NCBI GenBank assembly: GCA_964342465.1
Contig: CAYFFQ010000005.1
Span: 62,001 to 126,000 of the forward strand
Source: MGIIb-Q1 sp964342465
Lineage (GTDB): Archaea > Thermoplasmatota > Poseidoniia > Poseidoniales > Thalassarchaeaceae
Reading direction: 5' to 3'
DNA length: 64,000 nucleotides
The notes beneath the pieces were generated by a model. The model was not told where the DNA came from and did not search any database. It saw only the letters and a list, made by a program, of their open reading frames with translations. This document shows, piece by piece, positions 32,048-40,526 of the stretch; the first letter of the stretch is position 1; the number at the start of each line of letters is the position of its first letter. A program made the position numbers and the translations under genes.

Positions 32048-33958
32048 ATGAGGGAGCCACTCGATGCGGAGTTGGTCTCAGCATCGGGTGGTCTTGATTC
32101 AGCGGCGGCCACTTCTCATTCCGATGCGAGCATGGCCGCCGCCAGCAGAGAGAGGAGGCAACTCAATCTCGCCATGGCTGCCACCGCTGGAGTCATCGTC
32201 GTCTTCATGATTCTTGCATCGGTCTGGGGAAGTGTCTCATCCCTTGCGAGAGAAGGACCCTATGGTGGGTACGAATGGTGGGAGGTTCCTCTCAAGGAGC
32301 GCCACACCATGGGCCTCAATGTGAGTGGGGAGAGGTCAGTGCTACCCGAAGCGGGACCCTACAACTGGAGCGGGCCGAGCGAACATTTCGTGGAAGTCGA
32401 CCTGCCAGCCTCGGAACAGGATGTCGGTTTCCCCGGCCCCGCGCTAATGCACATCGCTCTATGGATGCCAGATGTACCTGAGGATGTCAAGGTCCCCGTC
32501 ATCGCCACCATTCACCCCTACTACGACTTCGGTGGCGAGGGGGCGCCGGGTGTCGGGGAAGACTCCTCACCCAACACCGTTCCAGACGGTGGAGTCGGAA
32601 GATGGGTCTTGGAACAGTTTGTTCCGTACGGATTCGCGCTGGCACAGGTCTCCACCTTCGGCACCGGAAAATCAACTCACTGTCAGGATGTGAAGGGACT
32701 AGGTGAACAGACCGGCATACAGGCAGCCGTCGACTGGCTAGGAGAACAGGAGTGGTCGAACGGAAATGTCGGCCTGATGGGGAAATCGTATGCCGGCACC
32801 ACCAACTGGGAGGCGGCACAACAACCCTCTGAACATCTGAAGACCATCGTTCCCATTTCCGGTTCCATCGGAGTGCAACAGATGTTCTACCGCAACGGCT
32901 CCTCAGAATCGCGCGCTGTCGCCTACGATGTGCTCTACGAAGGTGCAACCACGGATGCCACCGAAGACGACCTGCGGATGTGTAGCGATGATGTCATCGG
33001 CCCACTCAGCCCACTCACAACATGGGCTGGAGCAGGATTCGGTGGCGACGAATGGAATGACTATTGGGATGAAAGGTACCACCTACAGGATGTTCTAGAC
33101 AATTACCGCGGCAGCGTCTATCTCGTATGGGGTCTGCAAGACTGGAATGTCGACCCATACCACGCCTATCCCACCTTTGAGAGATTGAATGCGGCCGGAA
33201 TCCACACCCGCGCCATCTCCGGCCAATGGGCACACAACTACCCAGACCAACCCGACAGACATGGTAGCCTCTCATCCGGTTATGGGGCAGAGGCATTCCC
33301 CAACATGAGCAGAATGGACTGGGCTATCGAGTTGTACAACTGGTTCAATTACTATCTCAAGAACATCGGAGACGAGCCGGAAGCGGTGGTTCAGATACAG
33401 ACCAATGACGGCCATTGGCACATTGAAGAGACATGGCCACCCGAGGACCTAGTTTGGGATACTCGCAAGATAACCTCGTGGGACGGAGGGTTCGTAGGAA
33501 CTGTCTCAGCCACCCAGAGTATGACCATAACTTCACCGCCTTTCGAGAGTGACATGCACATCTCAGGGCTACCACGCCTCCACTTCAATGTCAGAACTTC
33601 GGCCTGCACAGGTGGTCAAATGTTTGTCACCATGTATGACGGGACAGAAGACCTGCGCCTCGGTCATGCAGTGATGGATGTGCGGTATCGGGATGGAGGA
33701 TACGAGTCGCAGTCGGCCATGCCCTTCACCGACTATCGAATGATGATGGAATTCAATCCGATGGATGTTCGGATTCCAGCAGGACACACTATCAAACTCG
33801 TCATCACCGAGAGTGGCGAGGATTACCTGCCTTCGCCCTGTGCTGCTGTGGGATTGGTGGTCATCGGCGGCAAGGAAGAGATCTCATTGCCTCTCATCGA
33901 TAGGCCATTCGGTGACCACCGCTGGTTCACTGTTCCGCAACTCGACATCGACGGATGA
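32048..33958 (+). CDS. Membrane-anchored CocE/NonD (S15-type) hydrolase
   Basis: A 636-aa alpha/beta hydrolase with an N-terminal signal anchor (about 42-62, AMAATAGVIVVFMILASVWG). The nucleophile is Ser247 in MGKSYAGTTNWEAA. The later WGLQDWNVDPYHAY holds the acidic member region, and SGQWAHNYPDQ the probable catalytic histidine. From about residue 450 a jelly-roll domain typical of X-Pro dipeptidyl-peptidase C-termini follows (FESDMHISGLPRLHFNVRT). It should hydrolyse peptides or esters at the outer face. Substrate specificity cannot be derived. Confidence 0.9.
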   Translation: MREPLDAELVSASGGLDSAAATSHSDASMAAASRERRQLNLAMAATAGVIVVFMILASVWGSVSSLAREGPYGGYEWWEVPLKERHTMGLNVSGERSVLPEAGPYNWSGPSEHFVEVDLPASEQDVGFPGPALMHIALWMPDVPEDVKVPVIATIHPYYDFGGEGAPGVGEDSSPNTVPDGGVGRWVLEQFVPYGFALAQVSTFGTGKSTHCQDVKGLGEQTGIQAAVDWLGEQEWSNGNVGLMGKSYAGTTNWEAAQQPSEHLKTIVPISGSIGVQQMFYRNGSSESRAVAYDVLYEGATTDATEDDLRMCSDDVIGPLSPLTTWAGAGFGGDEWNDYWDERYHLQDVLDNYRGSVYLVWGLQDWNVDPYHAYPTFERLNAAGIHTRAISGQWAHNYPDQPDRHGSLSSGYGAEAFPNMSRMDWAIELYNWFNYYLKNIGDEPEAVVQIQTNDGHWHIEETWPPEDLVWDTRKITSWDGGFVGTVSATQSMTITSPPFESDMHISGLPRLHFNVRTSACTGGQMFVTMYDGTEDLRLGHAVMDVRYRDGGYESQSAMPFTDYRMMMEFNPMDVRIPAGHTIKLVITESGEDYLPSPCAAVGLVVIGGKEEISLPLIDRPFGDHRWFTVPQLDIDG

Positions 33959-34056
33959 TGCCTCAGACGGCTCATATCCAGAACGAGGTTTGAGAGAATG
34001 ACTACCGAAAAGCGTCGATGCGTGGATGTGAACCTTCAAGCAAATTTGAACGGGAT

Positions 34057-34428
34057 TCAGAGATTATTTCGCAACTCTTCGAAGTTGTCGGGCAGGGCGA
34101 ATTTCGGATAGGCGAAATCGGCACCCTCAGCAACCATCTCCCGATTGGCAAATCGAGCCGAAGAGATGCCGACTACCAGCCGAGGGCGTTCAAGTAGTCC
34201 ATCAGCAACCGCTCTGTTCAGGGAACGGAGTACCTCCAAGCCGCGGTCAGGTGGCATGAAATGGTCGAGCAGAAGAACATCGGGCTGGAACTCCGCGATG
34301 TGGTTCAAGGCCTCTGATGAGTTCCATAACTGTTTGACCACTACCCCTGAGAGGTCGACCCCGCCCGATGCCAGCAGAGATTCGATGTCGTACGAATCCT
34401 CGAAGACAAGGATTCTCAAGAGGGGCAC
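34057..34428 (-). CDS. Stand-alone response-regulator receiver protein
   Basis: A 123-aa CheY-like receiver without an output domain. The acidic pocket is Glu10/Asp11, the phospho-acceptor is Asp55 in VLLLDHFMPPDRG, the conserved Ser/Thr is Ser89 or Ser90 in VVGISSARF, and the conserved Lys is Lys109 in YPKFALP. No histidine kinase is present in the window. It starts 9 nt after the Sco-like lipoprotein gene, so the two form one transcription unit, an unusual partnership that may be accidental. Confidence 0.9.
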   Translation of the reverse strand: MPLLRILVFEDSYDIESLLASGGVDLSGVVVKQLWNSSEALNHIAEFQPDVLLLDHFMPPDRGLEVLRSLNRAVADGLLERPRLVVGISSARFANREMVAEGADFAYPKFALPDNFEELRNNL

Positions 34429-34437
34429 CTCGGATTC

Positions 34438-34983
34438 TCAGACGGCCCCACCCGCTGCCTCCCAGCAGTTTCGGATTTCATTCTCATCAGTTAGGCCCCC
34501 CTTATGCAGTTTGACAATTGTCCCCTCTGCATTGACGAATACCACGGTCGGTCGTGCTGAAACTTCTATCTCTTCCGCAGCCTCGATACCCTTCATGAAG
34601 GGGAACTCAAGTGTCTGCCCGATATCGCTCCCCTCATCATCATAAGCAGACGCCTTCTCATGCCAATCCAGAAGGGAGATTCCCTGTGGACTATCCTGTG
34701 GGTCAGTGCTCATCACAATCATAGTCGGACCTGAGAGTGTAGAGTTGATGGCGTGCATGGTCATGTGACAAGGGGTGTCGCACCACTCGGCTGAGAAGAG
34801 GACGATGAAAGGTGCACCCTTGTAATCCGAAAGGGAGTAGGTATTACCATCATCTGCGACGGAAGTGAAGTCGGGGAACTTCGCTCCTTCCTCGTGGACA
34901 TCATCTTCAGTAAAGATACAACCAGACAGGATGAGAGAAGAGGAGAGGAGGGCGACCAATGAGTGTGCCGCCCACCGGACCAT
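34438..34983 (-). CDS. Sco-like / thioredoxin-fold lipoprotein
   Basis: The 181-aa protein has a signal peptide with lipobox LILSGC (Cys22). Its thioredoxin-fold domain carries FVLFSAEWCDTPC-type residues: Cys68 and Cys72, a CxxxC motif as in Sco1 copper-delivery proteins rather than the CxxC of thioredoxins. SARPTVVFVNAEG is the cis-Pro region. A role in copper insertion or surface redox is possible. The later histidine ligand of Sco proteins was not clearly identified, so a peroxiredoxin-like role remains open. Confidence 0.8.
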   Translation of the reverse strand: MVRWAAHSLVALLSSSLILSGCIFTEDDVHEEGAKFPDFTSVADDGNTYSLSDYKGAPFIVLFSAEWCDTPCHMTMHAINSTLSGPTMIVMSTDPQDSPQGISLLDWHEKASAYDDEGSDIGQTLEFPFMKGIEAAEEIEVSARPTVVFVNAEGTIVKLHKGGLTDENEIRNCWEAAGGAV

Positions 34984-35156
34984 GCCTGTGTGAGGGGGGC
35001 CGTCTTTCTTTGAACTTGTCTTGCGGCGTCAAGTCAGTTCCTCCACCTCGATGACTGCTATCACCATCCATCTAGGGGGGGGTATCCACCACTATGGGAT
35101 ATCTTCCTTATGAGCGATTTCATTTGACCACTCGCCATCCATCTGATGAGATCTGC
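34984..35156. other. Intergenic stretch, nothing recognised
   Basis: This 173-bp stretch lies between the lipoprotein gene start and a 61-bp repeat array. No gene or clear motif was seen. Confidence 0.45.
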
Positions 35157-35395
35157 CTCCACCCTCGCATCGCCTACACATGGCCGGGAGTGAGCGCAGA
35201 TGCCTTGATNNNNNNNNNNNNNNNNNNNNNNNNNNNNNNNNNNNNNNNNNNNNNNNNNNNNNNNNNNNNNNNNNNNNNNNNNNNNNNNNNNNNNNNNNNN
35301 NNNNNNNNNACGCGTTCTCCACCCTCGCATCGCCTACACATGGCCGGGAGTGAGCGCAGATGCCTTGATTACGCGTTCTCCACCCTCGCACCTCC
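35157..35395. repeat. 61-bp tandem repeat array with assembly gap
   Basis: ACGCGTTCTC starts units at 35310 and 35371 (61 bp). A further copy (CTCCACCCTCGCATCGCC...) precedes the N run at 35157-35209. Copies are identical over nearly their whole length, so the array is a recent local expansion upstream of the thrombospondin-type protein gene. Confidence 0.93.
35210..35309. other. Assembly gap of 100 N inside the 61-bp array
   Basis: Exactly 100 N flanked by the same 61-bp unit. The real copy number is unknown. Confidence 0.97.
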
Positions 35396-35413
35396 TGCAC
35401 CATTTGATAAACG

Positions 35414-36352
35414 ATGCAATCCTTCGCAGAGATGATGTTGAGGGGTATGTGGTTCATTCCAATCGTTGCGGCCCTGTTGATTTCTCTCGGATTGCAGGCT
35501 ACGAACACACACGGTTTGGAATTGGAATCCAAACCATTCTTCGCGGATAGCGACGGGGATGGGTACAACGATTCTGAAGATACCTTCCCCGAACACCCTG
35601 AAGCGTGGAGCGATGGAGACGGTGATGGATATGCCGACCAGCCTAACACCAATATCTCGGATGACTGCCCGAACACCTCCGGCAGCAGCAGAATCCACCT
35701 GATGGGATGCAGGGACATCGACAGGGACTGGATTCCGGATGTATTGGATGATGATATCGATGGTGATGGAATCACCAACGAATTGGAACTCGCCTCGTCC
35801 AACGCAGTGATGAAATTCGACATCTTCAATCCTGACAGTGTCCCTAAGGACAGTGATTTTGACACCATTCCTGACCCCATTGACCCTGACGATGACAACG
35901 ACGGTTGGTCGGACCTCACTGAACAGGAGAGAGGGAGCGACCAATTTGATGAGGATGAGACTCCATTCTCCATGTACTTCGGAATCAACACCGGATTCTA
36001 CTACATCCCAGGTAAGGGTATCTCAATTGATGCATCAGAGGAAGGATTCGAGATTTCACTATCATGGCTAATTGGAGCATTGTCATCAGAACTCATCATT
36101 CCCATCGGTCTCATCCCAGTCTATCTCGGATTGTGGGGCTACCGCCGCGCCAAATTCAAGGAGATAGATGAGGAAATTCATGCAACCACAGACCTGAAAA
36201 AACTCGCTGAACTCGAAAAATTCGCCAACCAGATGGTCAGAGAGCGCAGAATTCGCGTCGTCCACGGCCTCATTCTGAGAAACAGCATAGAGGAGAGAGA
36301 GGTGGAACTCGGTGGTGAAGGTGCGGGATTGCTCGCTGATGAATCAGAATGA
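35414..36352 (+). CDS. Membrane protein with thrombospondin type 3 calcium repeats
   Basis: The 312-aa protein has an N-terminal hydrophobic signal or anchor (about 8-28, MLRGMWFIPIVAALLISLGL). A set of DxDxDG-type calcium loops spans about 40-175 (ADSDGDGYNDSEDTF, SDGDGDGYADQ, DDDIDGDGIT, DPDDDNDGWSD). A second membrane helix follows near 220-240 (LIIPIGLIPVYLGLWGYRRA), with a basic, helical cytoplasmic domain of about 70 residues. Calcium-bound rod-like ectodomains are known for such repeats. The cytoplasmic helices might bind partners. ATG 35432 is an alternative start. Confidence 0.85.
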   Translation: MQSFAEMMLRGMWFIPIVAALLISLGLQATNTHGLELESKPFFADSDGDGYNDSEDTFPEHPEAWSDGDGDGYADQPNTNISDDCPNTSGSSRIHLMGCRDIDRDWIPDVLDDDIDGDGITNELELASSNAVMKFDIFNPDSVPKDSDFDTIPDPIDPDDDNDGWSDLTEQERGSDQFDEDETPFSMYFGINTGFYYIPGKGISIDASEEGFEISLSWLIGALSSELIIPIGLIPVYLGLWGYRRAKFKEIDEEIHATTDLKKLAELEKFANQMVRERRIRVVHGLILRNSIEEREVELGGEGAGLLADESE

Positions 36353-36390
36353 CATTCCCGCCTTGGAAATCATACCGAGCATTCAAGAGA

Positions 36391-36557
36391 AACAACCTTT
36401 GGTTCTATGGCCCAAATATCAGGTCGGCCACCTCTGCGCCGCCCACCGTCATGGTGGAAAACAACCTTCGCCTCGTCGAACCATCATTTCAGGGCGACTG
36501 CCCCCTCTGACCTGTGTGGTGGCGGGGAAACAACCTTCGCCTCGTCGAACCAGAACA
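36391..36557. repeat. Short interspersed repeat, 69-70 bp period
   Basis: AACAACCTT-type starts at 36391, 36461 and 36530. The two downstream copies share about 27 identical bases (GAAACAACCTTCGCCTCGTC and onwards), the first only the beginning. The sequences between differ. It fills most of the gap between the thrombospondin-type gene and the DUF3754-like gene, which holds no other feature. Confidence 0.7.
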
Positions 36558-36628
36558 TCATCAGAACCCTTCTTTTCGCACCCGATTATTACCCGCACCC
36601 TTCAAGAAAGTGAGAGTCAGTAGATGTA

Positions 36629-37855
36629 ATGAGGGGCATGGGCCGAGCCGACCATTTCATCCCCATCAGCCGCTCGAATCTGAAGGGATTGCTGCTTGCG
36701 GAGGCTGGCGACCAATCAACTCAACTGGCGAAAATTTCTGAGATGATGGAAGCATTATGGCATCATTCATCACATTCAACTTCTGAGAATCTGAAACGAC
36801 TGTACGAGAAGATGGACCCCGATTCAATCAGCCGCCCCCTCGATTCATACGATGCGACTGAATTTATAGATACATTTTCAGAGTTGCTGAGTGATGGAAA
36901 CTGGTTGGAAATCACCAGTGAAGAGATGCAGGCCGCCTTGGATGGCGAAGCGGTCTTTCCCATCAGTCTTGATGTGAGATTCGAAGAATTTTTCCTTCTC
37001 AAGACCTATCGACTCGGTGAAAGCAAAACAACAATGAAAGCGCGACCAACTCTCCTGAACAAGTTACTCAGAAACCCGCCGAGAGAATTTGAAGTGGATT
37101 CTTTTGACCGCGTCATCCAATTGATGCAGTTCAGGCCGAGAACTTGGTTCGAGGAGAATGGAACTCTCAAGAATTACGCTGGCGAAGAAGCGAAAGGACT
37201 TCACCTCAGACTTTTCAAAAATGTCCCGAAACTCGATTTAGAGGTTCTTTTTCCCAACACCTCCCCAAAAATGAGAACGGTTGACCAGATGAAAATCATC
37301 GCACCACTCATCGGTGGTTTGGTGACTCTCGGCATGAAGTTCGGTCCACTCCTCTTCGGTGGGGGGGAGGGAGAAACCTCACTCGCACTTGTCGGAGGTA
37401 TTCTTACAGCACTAGCCACATATATTCTCAAATCATGGAACAAATATATGAAAACGAAGGAAGCCTACCTCTCACAGGTCTCCAAAGACCTCTACTTCAA
37501 GGGTCAGGCAAACAATTCTGCGGTCATCACAACAATCGTCGATTTGAGCGAGGAACAGGAGGTGAAGGAGGCGCTGCTCGCCTACTCTTTCCTTCTCATC
37601 GATGGTGCCGGAGTGCACAACATGGAATCTCTCGACCTGCGAATTGAAAAATGGCTGCTAGAAAAAGGTGGGGGTTGTGACTTTGAAGTGGATGATGCAC
37701 TGGAGAAGTTGGTTGACCTGAAGATTCTGAAGAAGAATGACGGTGGAACTGGTTCCCCAACTGGGGTAAATGCCGACGAACTGCTCTCGGTACTCGGTCC
37801 GCAGGAATGTCTATCCCGCCTAGACGAAATCTGGGACGGTCTATACGATTACTAG
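36629..37855 (+). CDS. DUF3754 / TMEM143-like protein
   Basis: The 408-aa protein matches the DUF3754 pattern: an N-terminal helical region with FLLKTYRLGESKTTMKARPT, then RLFKNVPKLDLEVLFPNTSP, then KMRTVDQMKIIAPLIGGLVT leading into two hydrophobic helices (about 225-245 and 255-275), then YFKGQANNSAVITTIVDLSE and a C-terminal helix-turn-helix-like end. The family is found in bacteria, plants and animal mitochondria (TMEM143) and has no established function. It has no partners visible here. Confidence 0.75.
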   Translation: MRGMGRADHFIPISRSNLKGLLLAEAGDQSTQLAKISEMMEALWHHSSHSTSENLKRLYEKMDPDSISRPLDSYDATEFIDTFSELLSDGNWLEITSEEMQAALDGEAVFPISLDVRFEEFFLLKTYRLGESKTTMKARPTLLNKLLRNPPREFEVDSFDRVIQLMQFRPRTWFEENGTLKNYAGEEAKGLHLRLFKNVPKLDLEVLFPNTSPKMRTVDQMKIIAPLIGGLVTLGMKFGPLLFGGGEGETSLALVGGILTALATYILKSWNKYMKTKEAYLSQVSKDLYFKGQANNSAVITTIVDLSEEQEVKEALLAYSFLLIDGAGVHNMESLDLRIEKWLLEKGGGCDFEVDDALEKLVDLKILKKNDGGTGSPTGVNADELLSVLGPQECLSRLDEIWDGLYDY

Positions 37856-37954
37856 AAGAATTCTCCAAATAGTTTGACTAGCACCATTTCTTCTGCTGAG
37901 AAATTGAAACAAACGCCGAAACCGAGTGCCGGCTAACCAAAATGATTCATCGCC

Positions 37955-38656
37955 TCAACCTTCGGCGTGCCAATCCTTTTCTCCGGGCAACCGATACCAC
38001 CAGGCGCCGTCATCATCACGCCACCATTCGACACCGTCGTCATCCACATAGTAGTCCTCATCCTCCTCGTCATCGACTTCAACGCCCTGTTCACGGAGGA
38101 TGCCCTTCTTCACCTCGTCAGCGGTGTCTTCGACATCGTGGAAGACCCGTCCGGCGACTGGGTCCTGAGAACTAACATGGACATGGTCGCCAGCGGCAAT
38201 TGCCTCGTCGCTCTCACGATAGAACTCATCGGCCATCTGCTGCTTGTATTCATCATACTCATCGCTTCCCCAAGAGCCTTGGAAGGAATCTTTGCGGGAG
38301 CGCATCAATTCATCGAGATTGACCGGTCCACCGAGTTTGAGGTCAGGTGCATCGGGCATGTTCTCCGAGTCATAGAACTCATCGGCATCATCGAGCATTT
38401 TTGGGAATCTCTTTCCATCTGGGTGGACCTCTTCAATTTCCTCCATGAGTAGGTCGTGTTCCTCCTCGTCAATGTGTCCTTGGTCGTATTCGCGGCGAAC
38501 TATCTTCGAAACCTTGTCCAATTCTCTGCTGAGTTCCCTTCCACTTTTGCCGGCCACAGTCTTCTCGATATGACGGCTGAGACGGTCGTAGGGCGTTCCA
38601 GCCAGGCTGCCGATGAAGCCACCCAACCCCTTCTTCTTGCGCGCCACGCCCTTCAC
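37955..38656 (-). CDS. Acidic protein with Trp-rich C-terminal tail, unknown function
   Basis: A 233-aa soluble protein. It has a basic N-terminus (MKGVARKKKGLGGFIGSLAG), a helical segment (about 25-75) with SRELDKVSKIVRREYDQGHI and EEEHDLLMEEI that resembles a SHOCT-like or coiled-coil element, a long acidic middle, and a C-terminal motif GVEWWRDDDGAWWYRLPG. A related Trp-rich tail ends the surface protein encoded at 61.8-63.2 kb. No family was recognised. It is divergent from the JAMM peptidase gene. Confidence 0.6.
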   Translation of the reverse strand: MKGVARKKKGLGGFIGSLAGTPYDRLSRHIEKTVAGKSGRELSRELDKVSKIVRREYDQGHIDEEEHDLLMEEIEEVHPDGKRFPKMLDDADEFYDSENMPDAPDLKLGGPVNLDELMRSRKDSFQGSWGSDEYDEYKQQMADEFYRESDEAIAAGDHVHVSSQDPVAGRVFHDVEDTADEVKKGILREQGVEVDDEEDEDYYVDDDGVEWWRDDDGAWWYRLPGEKDWHAEG

Positions 38657-38711
38657 CCGTTGTTGCGAGGAAGCGTCAAGTCTGTTAAGGATTCACCGCC
38701 CACGATACACT

Positions 38712-39491
38712 GTGGTGGACGATTGGCTTCAGCGGGCGATGGCGGCATACAACGCCGAATCATTGGCCAACCGCGATGGCTACATAGGAGTTGTCCAAAT
38801 CTCGGGGGAGGCACTTCAAACCATTTTGCTTTGGACATTGGAATCACTTCCCGATGAGATTCTGGTTGGAATGGATGCTGACACCAATCGCCCACATCTA
38901 GCGGAGGTGAACCGACTATTCGAAGGAGAAAACCATGAAAATGGCCTTTTCGCGGGTGAGGGATTTGTCCTCGGAGAGGCGACAATCGTCAATCGGGGTG
39001 ACTCGTTTTCAGTGCATCATGTACCGGAAGAATGGACAGATGGGGTGTTCATGGAGAGTCGCGGGCCGCGCGGGGGGAGGTTCATCCACTGGTTACACAC
39101 TCACCCAAACGCTGTGGCCGTGCCCTCCGAACAGGACGCGCACGCCGCCCAATACACCTTGGGGGTGGATATGATACTGGGGGTTGAGTTCTCACCATCC
39201 GGTCCTCTCGGATGGTATGATGAAACCGATTCTGTACGGCGGCGGCTTCGGCCGCACGATGCGGAAGCGAGCGCCGCCGTCCGACAGAAGCGGGGGTGGG
39301 GGCGAAGGCGTGACAGAAGTGTCAGACCAACTCTCGGCATCGCCCCGACGGGGCATCGGGTTCATGGTCTCGAATTAATCGCCTTTCACCGGTCGGGAAA
39401 CGGAATCAATGTCATTTTCGTCGATGATGACGGTTATCCGTATGGTTGGCAGCGGCTCGTTGAAACAGAGCGAGAGAATGTCCGCGAGTGA
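38712..39491 (+). CDS. JAMM/MPN-domain metallopeptidase
   Basis: The zinc site is complete: HTHP at His129/His131, then six residues, Ser, two residues and Asp142 (counting from GTG 38712), exactly the H-x-H-P-x6-S-x-x-D JAMM signature. Glu89 in GEATIV is the likely catalytic glutamate. JAMM enzymes cleave isopeptide or peptide bonds, and archaeal versions remove ubiquitin-like SAMP tags, so a desampylase-like role is possible. The C-terminal region (about 190-260) is basic and unusual. Upstream ATG 38613 would overlap the divergent gene by 44 bp, so GTG 38712 is preferred. Confidence 0.82.
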   Translation: MVDDWLQRAMAAYNAESLANRDGYIGVVQISGEALQTILLWTLESLPDEILVGMDADTNRPHLAEVNRLFEGENHENGLFAGEGFVLGEATIVNRGDSFSVHHVPEEWTDGVFMESRGPRGGRFIHWLHTHPNAVAVPSEQDAHAAQYTLGVDMILGVEFSPSGPLGWYDETDSVRRRLRPHDAEASAAVRQKRGWGRRRDRSVRPTLGIAPTGHRVHGLELIAFHRSGNGINVIFVDDDGYPYGWQRLVETERENVRE

Positions 39492-39553
39492 GCAGCCAAT
39501 GCGTCTTCACCCGAGGTGGATGGGAATCGCAGATAGGGAGGGGCGAGTGCGTC

Positions 39554-40456
39554 TCACCTCGGTGAGAGGTGGATGTCGGCGACACAATGGCGGGTGTGAG
39601 GAGAATACCATTTCACCTTGACCAACCGCTCTAATCGCGCCTCCTGCATCGTCATTGTGGTGATGCGTGTCACCAAATCGTCTGCCCACTCCTCCTCGCC
39701 CTCGGCCGCTGCGATACCGTGCAGGTGGAGTATTCCACCACTCCCCCCAAGGGCGTCGAGTGCCATCGGCAACCCCTCTTCGCCACTCGGCAAAAGACCG
39801 AGAACAACTCGATGAAAAGTGCCGTAGAGGGCGGCATTCGACCCGTCGGGGGCGAATGTCAGCCTGTTGTCACCCTCATGCACAGTACATCTCTCCGCCA
39901 CGCCGTTGGCCGTCAGATTCTCTCTCAGAGAGGCGACTGCATCGCTCGACCATTCACAAGCGTGGACATGGAGAGCGTTCGCTCTGACGAGTAGCGGCAG
40001 AGTGTAATAGCCGATTCCTGCATAGAGGTCGAGAATGTTCTCACCTCGGCAATCGAGTTCTCCCATTCTTCCCCGCTCGGCGAGATTACCAGCGGAAAAC
40101 ATCGAGCGAGTCACATCATACCTGTAGATAACTGAATGTTCGCGATGTTCCACCCGACCATCCTCTCCGAGAAGCAGACGGGCGGACGGTCTTCTCTCGG
40201 GACCCTCTATCTCACCCTTCAATGCCAACTTGGAGCATCGCAGTGCCGCCGCCACGGTCTGCCACAGTTCCTCACAATGGAAATCCCTCCAGGCGTGAAA
40301 TGAGGAGTTGGCGAGGAGTAGCAGGTCACCTCGTTTCTCCCACTTGGTGGGTATGTCATCAAGCAGTTCAATCGGCCAACCTCTCTCCTCCACCAACTCT
40401 GAGAGAGACCTCCTCAGGACTGCTTGTGGGGAGATGTCACTCCTTTCGCCGACCAT
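39554..40456 (-). CDS. taw2: tRNA wybutosine-synthesis aminocarboxypropyltransferase (TYW2/Taw2-like)
   Basis: The protein belongs to the Trm5/TYW2 branch. It has an N-terminal RNA-binding-type domain, then YRYDVTRSMFSAGNLAERGR, the SAM site ILDLYAGIGYYTLPLLV, ACEWSSDAVASLRENL and VHEGDNRLTFA. The GDNR motif and the later VVLGLLPSGEEG are TYW2 features, where Trm5 instead has an N-P-P-Y type motif. Taw2 transfers an aminocarboxypropyl group from SAM to 4-demethylwyosine at G37 of tRNA-Phe. taw1, the preceding step, is encoded about 28 kb away. ATG 40456 is preferred over an in-frame start at 40495. Confidence 0.9.
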   Translation of the reverse strand: MVGERSDISPQAVLRRSLSELVEERGWPIELLDDIPTKWEKRGDLLLLANSSFHAWRDFHCEELWQTVAAALRCSKLALKGEIEGPERRPSARLLLGEDGRVEHREHSVIYRYDVTRSMFSAGNLAERGRMGELDCRGENILDLYAGIGYYTLPLLVRANALHVHACEWSSDAVASLRENLTANGVAERCTVHEGDNRLTFAPDGSNAALYGTFHRVVLGLLPSGEEGLPMALDALGGSGGILHLHGIAAAEGEEEWADDLVTRITTMTMQEARLERLVKVKWYSPHTRHCVADIHLSPR

Positions 40457-40526
40457 GCTGCAACCACTCCACAACATCCGCGGCGGGGGAACCAAATTAA
40501 ATGAACAGAGAGCGACTGAGCCTTAC

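Noticed and set aside
36391..36557. Possible CRISPR-like array with 69-70-bp period
   Set aside because: Three copies with the first badly degenerate, uneven conserved length, no leader and no cas genes.
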